From the NCBI GenBank assembly GCA_025356075.1, contig JANXUT010000044.1, forward strand, positions 86,153-150,152: DNA of 64,000 nucleotides. Reading direction: 5' to 3'. The number at the start of each line of letters is the position of its first letter. Position 1 is the first letter of the stretch. Shown here in pieces: positions 60,327-64,000 of this stretch. A program made the translations under genes and the position numbers. The notes under the pieces were generated by a model, which saw nothing but the letters and a program-made list of their open reading frames with translations, was not told where the DNA came from and made no database searches. The DNA is from Pseudomonadota bacterium (GTDB lineage Bacteria > Pseudomonadota > Gammaproteobacteria > Steroidobacterales > Steroidobacteraceae).

Positions 60327-62045
60327 TTACGGCAGGTCGATCGCGGCGCTGGCGCGCGCCGCATCGCCGAGCACGGTGCTCATCGTCGTCGCGACGCGCA
60401 CGAGGCTCGCCGAGGGCGACGTCGAGTTCCAGGCGCGAACGCTGAGCCGGTAGGGGACGCCGGCGGTCGGGGCGAGCGCCCGGCCGGCCGGCACGTTCAC
60501 GATGTTTATCGTCCCGCCGCCCGTCGCCAGCAGCGTGCCGACGTTCACGCTCTCGACGACGCGGTTGCCCGCGGCGACGACGACGAAGCCTGAATCAAAT
60601 TCCCCCACGGGCGAGGTGAGCGTGAGCGCGAGGGTGCCCGCCGCGCCACCGGCGGCGACCGCCGGGAACGGCGGCAGCACCGGCGTCGGCGCGCCGGCGA
60701 GCCCGTTGATGAGGCTGGGCGCGAGCGCGAGCGCATCGCGCCGGAAGGCGCCTTCGGTGCCGATCACGTAGCCGCCCTGGCCTTCGACGGGCGCGGCGGT
60801 CGAGAACGAGATCGAGCTGCCGCTCGCGTAGTCGCCGACGTTGACGGGTCCGCTTCCGAGCGCAAAGGAGTCCCCCGGCAGCCGCCGCGTCAGCAGGTCG
60901 AGCGCGGAGCTGTCGATGAGGTAAGGGATCTCGCCGCCCGCGGCGATGGTCTGGTAGAAGTCGACGCGCGCGCCGCCCGGCAGCGCGACCGCCTGCGCCG
61001 ACACGTTCGCGTAGCCAGGCGATGCGGGAGTCAGCAGGATCGGCGTCGCCTGCACCACCACCGGGCTCGTCACGGCCCCCGAGCTGATGGGTACGCTCCT
61101 GATGATGACCGTCTGGGCGCCGGATGAACTGATGACGAGGTCGTAGCTCGTGGTGCCGGAGGAGGGCGCCGGCAGCGGGTAGAGCGTGAAGGCGCCGGAG
61201 CTGCCGACAACGCGCCGCTGCACGACGACGTGGTGGCTGCCCGCGGCGTCCGGCACCTCGGCGCTCACGACGACGGGTCCGTAGCCCGCCGCGAGCGCGG
61301 ACGGATCGATGCTGCCGCTGATGGCGCCGGCGTTCTTCTCGTCGATGACGCTCGCGATCGGGCTCAGCACGTAGCCGGTCGACGTGCCGTAGCCGTAGGG
61401 CAGCACGGCGCGCGCGCCATCGAGCGTGACTGCGAGCGTCGCGGTCTTCCCCGAGCTCGTCGTGCTCGTCGAGGTCGTCGTGGCGCTCGAGGTCTGGCCG
61501 ACGTCGAGGGAGCCGGCGAGCACGAGATCGGTCGCGATCGTGAGCCCCGCGCCCGGCACCGGCGACTCGAGTGGCGTCGTCGTGCTCGTGCCGTCGGTGG
61601 CGGTGATGCTGATCTCGGAGTTGGCGGTGAGCCCGAGCGCGGAGGCGGAGGCGACGAGCGAGTCAGCGGAGTCCGCGGTCACGAGGTGCAGCTGCCGGTA
61701 GGTGCCGGCGGGCAGGGCGATTGCGGTCGCGAGCGCCGTCAGCGCCCCCGGCGTCAGCGTCGCGAGGTCGATCGTGACGGGTGTCGCGAGCACCGACTTC
61801 ACCCAGCCGGCCGTCGCCTCCACGGGCGTGTCGGCGCCGGTCGCGAGCCATACCTCCTGGACGGTGACGTAAAGATGGGTCACGTTGCCGGCGGTGGTGC
61901 CGGTCGCGGCGACGTCGGCCTTCAGCGAGCAGCCGCTCGCGGCCAAGGCGAGCGCGAGCGGCGCGCCGATCGCAACGAGGAGCGTCCGCGCGCCGCGCGC
62001 GAGCGCGCGGCGTCCCGGGTTCGGCCTGGTGGCTCGTGTGTGCAT
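60327..62045 (-). CDS. DUF4382-type lipoprotein
   Basis: 572 residues. The lipobox LAASGC gives lipidated C39. The DUF4382 pattern appears next (HLYVTVQEVWLATGAD near 60, VTIDLATLT and LPAGTYRQLHLVTADSAD). A long Ser/Thr-rich region around residues 195-215 and beta-rich repeats fill the rest, without a recognisable enzyme motif. It is probably an outer-membrane-anchored, surface-facing adhesion or scaffold protein. It converges with the DUF3443 gene, with 13 nt between stops. Confidence 0.8.
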   Translation of the reverse strand: MHTRATRPNPGRRALARGARTLLVAIGAPLALALAASGCSLKADVAATGTTAGNVTHLYVTVQEVWLATGADTPVEATAGWVKSVLATPVTIDLATLTPGALTALATAIALPAGTYRQLHLVTADSADSLVASASALGLTANSEISITATDGTSTTTPLESPVPGAGLTIATDLVLAGSLDVGQTSSATTTSTSTTSSGKTATLAVTLDGARAVLPYGYGTSTGYVLSPIASVIDEKNAGAISGSIDPSALAAGYGPVVVSAEVPDAAGSHHVVVQRRVVGSSGAFTLYPLPAPSSGTTSYDLVISSSGAQTVIIRSVPISSGAVTSPVVVQATPILLTPASPGYANVSAQAVALPGGARVDFYQTIAAGGEIPYLIDSSALDLLTRRLPGDSFALGSGPVNVGDYASGSSISFSTAAPVEGQGGYVIGTEGAFRRDALALAPSLINGLAGAPTPVLPPFPAVAAGGAAGTLALTLTSPVGEFDSGFVVVAAGNRVVESVNVGTLLATGGGTINIVNVPAGRALAPTAGVPYRLSVRAWNSTSPSASLVRVATTMSTVLGDAARASAAIDLP

Positions 62046-62293
62046 GACCGGTACCCGCGTGACTGGAAGGGCCGTCCTGCGCCAGCATAAGCCCGGCCGC
62101 GCCCGCCGCTACCGCTCGGCGGGCAAGGCTCTGTCAGGCGCGTGCAAAGAACCGTTCGGACGGGAATCGAAGCGTCGCCGCGTCGCGACGCACTGCCAGT
62201 TGAGACCGCGCGGCGGGCGCCGCGTTCCCCACGGCGCCCTGTCAAGACTCGCTGCGTGGGCCGGACGCGGGTATCGTTCGCGCCGTCAGAGTC

Positions 62294-63037
62294 ATGCAAG
62301 GACGGTGCGTTGAAGACGAGCGTCGGGCGGGACGTTTGAGCGCCAGTGGCGGCCGCGCGGCGGCGCTGCGCGCCGGGTTCTGGGACATGGTGCCGACGTT
62401 CCCGGCGACGATCGCGTGGGGACTCGTGACCGGCGTCGCGATGGCGCAGTCGGGGATCGGGCTCTTCAAGGCCTATGTCTTCTCGACGGTCGCGTACGCG
62501 GGCTCGGCGCAGCTCGCGGTGCTGCCGCTGATGGTCGGGCACGCGCCGGTGTGGGTGATCACGCTCACCGCGCTCATGGTCAACCTGCGCTTCGTGATTT
62601 ACAGCGCCGCGCTCAAGTCGACGCTCGGCGGGCTCCCCCTCGCGCGCCGCTCAGCCCTCGCCTACCTCATCGGCGACATGACGTTCGCGATCTTCATGCG
62701 CACGGGCTCGCACCACGCGCCGGCGGAGCGGCCGACCTACTTCGCCGGCATGGCGCTCGCAAACTTCCTGCTGTGGCACGTGGGCTCCTACATCGGCCTG
62801 CTCGCGGCGGGCGCGATCCCGGCGGAGTGGGGCCTCGACTTCGCGGGGATGCTCGCGCTCCTCGCGCTGCTCGTGCCGATGCTCGGGAGCCCGCCGGGGC
62901 TCGCAGGTTCCGTGGTCGCGGGCGTCCTCGGCATCGTCCTCTATCCGCTCCCGGCGCGGACCGGCCTCGTCGTCGCGACGCTCGCCGGGATCGTGGCGGG
63001 GCTTCTCGTCGAGCAGTGGCAGAGGGTGCGCCGATGA
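62294..63037 (+). CDS. azlC: AzlC family branched-chain amino acid exporter subunit
   Basis: 247 residues. AzlC features are WDMVPTFPATIAWGLVTGVA, VAYAGSAQLAVLPLM, LMVNLRFVIYSAALK and LAYLIGDMTFAIF, with several helices. AzlC works with the small AzlD subunit to export branched-chain amino acids or analogues. The first ATG (62294) gives a 28-residue N-terminal tail before the first helix; a TTG at 62336 would also be possible. azlD overlaps its stop. Confidence 0.9.
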   Translation: MQGRCVEDERRAGRLSASGGRAAALRAGFWDMVPTFPATIAWGLVTGVAMAQSGIGLFKAYVFSTVAYAGSAQLAVLPLMVGHAPVWVITLTALMVNLRFVIYSAALKSTLGGLPLARRSALAYLIGDMTFAIFMRTGSHHAPAERPTYFAGMALANFLLWHVGSYIGLLAAGAIPAEWGLDFAGMLALLALLVPMLGSPPGLAGSVVAGVLGIVLYPLPARTGLVVATLAGIVAGLLVEQWQRVRR

Positions 63038-63360
63038 GCGATGACCTCGCCACCTGGCTCGCGATCGCCTTGGTCACGGTGGGCAGCTTCGTGACGCGCG
63101 CGAGCTTCGTGGTGTTCGGGGCGCGCCTGAAGCTGCCGCCGCTGGTCGAGCGAGCGCTCAGGTTCGCGCCGGCCGCCGTGCTCGGCGCGATCGTCGTGCC
63201 GGCGCTACTGCTGCACGACGGCCGGGCGGAGCTTGGGCCCGGCAACTACCGGCTGGTCGCGGCGCTCGTGGCGAGCCTCGTGATGTGGCGCACCAGGAGC
63301 ATGATCGGCGCGATCGCCGCCGGCATGGCGGCGCTGACGCTCATGCGTCTCTACGCCTGA
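63034..63360 (+). CDS. azlD: AzlD domain-containing protein
   Basis: 108 residues with four hydrophobic segments. AzlD features are [32 protein letters not shown] and a final [17 protein letters not shown] helix. ATG 63034 overlaps the azlC stop (ATGA). It is the small partner of AzlC. Its stop codon ends at 63360, directly against the stop of the convergent rpoD at 63361, so there is no intergenic base. Confidence 0.9.
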   Translation: MSDDLATWLAIALVTVGSFVTRASFVVFGARLKLPPLVERALRFAPAAVLGAIVVPALLLHDGRAELGPGNYRLVAALVASLVMWRTRSMIGAIAAGMAALTLMRLYA

Positions 63361-64000
63361 TCAGTCTTCCATCAGGAAGCTGCGCAGCTGCTCCGAGCGG
63401 CTCGGGTGCCGAAGCTTTCTCAGCGCCTTCGCCTCGATCTGGCGGATGCGCTCGCGGGTCACATCGAACTGCTTGCCGACTTCCTCGAGGGTGTGGTCGG
63501 TGTTGAGGTCGATGCCAAAGCGCATGCGCAGCACCTTCGCCTCGCGCGGGGTGAGCTGGGCGAGCACGGAGTGCGTCGTCTCCCTGAGGCTCTCCATCGT
63601 CGCCGAGTCGAGCGGCGACTGCACCGAGGTGTCCTCGATGAAGTCCCCGAGGTGCGAGTCCTCGTCATCGCCAATCGGCGTCTCCATCGAGATCGGCTCT
63701 TTGGCGATCTTGAGCACCTTGCGGACCTTGTCCTCCGGCATCTCCATCCGCACGGCGAGCTCTTCGGGCGTGGGCTCGCGGCCCATTTCCTGCAGCATCT
63801 GCCGCGAGATGCGGTTCAGCTTGTTGATCGTCTCGATCATGTGCACGGGAATGCGGATCGTGCGCGCCTGGTCGGCGATCGAGCGGGTGATCGCCTGGCG
63901 GATCCACCAGGTCGCGTAAGTCGAGAACTTGTAGCCGCGGCGGTATTCGAACTTGTCGACCGCCTTCATCAGGCCAATGTTGCCTTCCTGGATCAGATCG
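63361..64000 (-). CDS. rpoD: RNA polymerase sigma-70 factor RpoD, C-terminal part (gene continues beyond window)
   Basis: 212 visible residues. They include the end of region 2 ([19 protein letters not shown], then [20 protein letters not shown] for promoter -10 melting), region 3 ([20 protein letters not shown]), and region 4.2 with the -35 helix-turn-helix ([20 protein letters not shown]). The frame is open at the window's right end. It is the primary sigma factor. The [15 protein letters not shown] stretch resembles gammaproteobacterial RpoD. Confidence 0.95.
   Translation of the reverse strand, partial: DLIQEGNIGLMKAVDKFEYRRGYKFSTYATWWIRQAITRSIADQARTIRIPVHMIETINKLNRISRQMLQEMGREPTPEELAVRMEMPEDKVRKVLKIAKEPISMETPIGDDEDSHLGDFIEDTSVQSPLDSATMESLRETTHSVLAQLTPREAKVLRMRFGIDLNTDHTLEEVGKQFDVTRERIRQIEAKALRKLRHPSRSEQLRSFLMED

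Overview
The window is 64 kb of GC-rich bacterial chromosome with dense, mostly housekeeping and envelope-related genes. I see no insertion sequence, prophage, CRISPR array or rRNA. The partial RpoD at the right edge has a gammaproteobacterial look (a region that reads [19 protein letters not shown], closer to gamma than to beta sequences as I remember them). Many genes encode Tat substrates, lipoproteins and secreted peptidases. A HiPIP, class 2 PyrD, NdvB-like GH17-GT2 synthase and a GlyGly-CTERM protease also fit an environmental gammaproteobacterium, perhaps in or near the Steroidobacter/Nevskia/Xanthomonas groups. That placement is inference.

Left part (1-14.8 kb): the end of a radical SAM gene; a two-gene NitT/TauT-type ABC importer with two permease halves fused and no binding protein nearby; a coupled DUF1475-CFA-synthase-like pair; a VanZ-like membrane protein; a secreted 5'-nucleotidase; DedA; then a compact leftward operon DUF3617 - 4-hydroxyproline 2-epimerase - MATE pump - HrpB helicase. 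A hairpin covers part of the ribosome binding site of the operon's first gene.

Middle (15-39 kb): Lon protease, an NlpC/P60 lipoprotein, the DUF1800/DUF1501 pair, a DUF885 metallopeptidase, PyrD, a GNAT enzyme that probably starts at CTG, a SnoaL-like protein, a 61-residue secreted His/Lys-rich protein with a strong terminator, an M13 peptidase, HiPIP, the GH17-GT2 glucan synthase, an RND efflux pump followed by a NodIJ-like ABC exporter, RmuC and an HDOD protein.

The most striking element lies at 39128-39473: a tRNA with anticodon CAU (probably the lysidine-type tRNA-Ile2) split between anticodon position 36 and position 37 by a 273-nt intron. The intron carries the core, GUG guide and terminal G of a group IC3 self-splicing intron, like the classic Azoarcus tRNA-Ile intron. 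It has no room for a homing endonuclease.

Right part (39.5-64 kb): DUF1780; an alpha/beta-hydrolase-LuxR fusion; the methanethiol methyltransferase MddA, with a convergent frame reading through its antisense strand; a PDZ lipoprotein pseudogene with two lesions; an IorAB-like molybdenum hydroxylase coupled to a class III aminotransferase; a TonB receptor with a small upstream gene; DsrE; an MsbA-like exporter; a GlyGly-CTERM S8 protease; and a cluster of secreted proteins of unknown function. Three members of that cluster share a two-part cysteine-containing module. A DUF2844-DUF3443 pair (the latter with pepsin-like DTG/DSG motifs), a DUF4382 lipoprotein, AzlCD and the 3' part of rpoD close the window.
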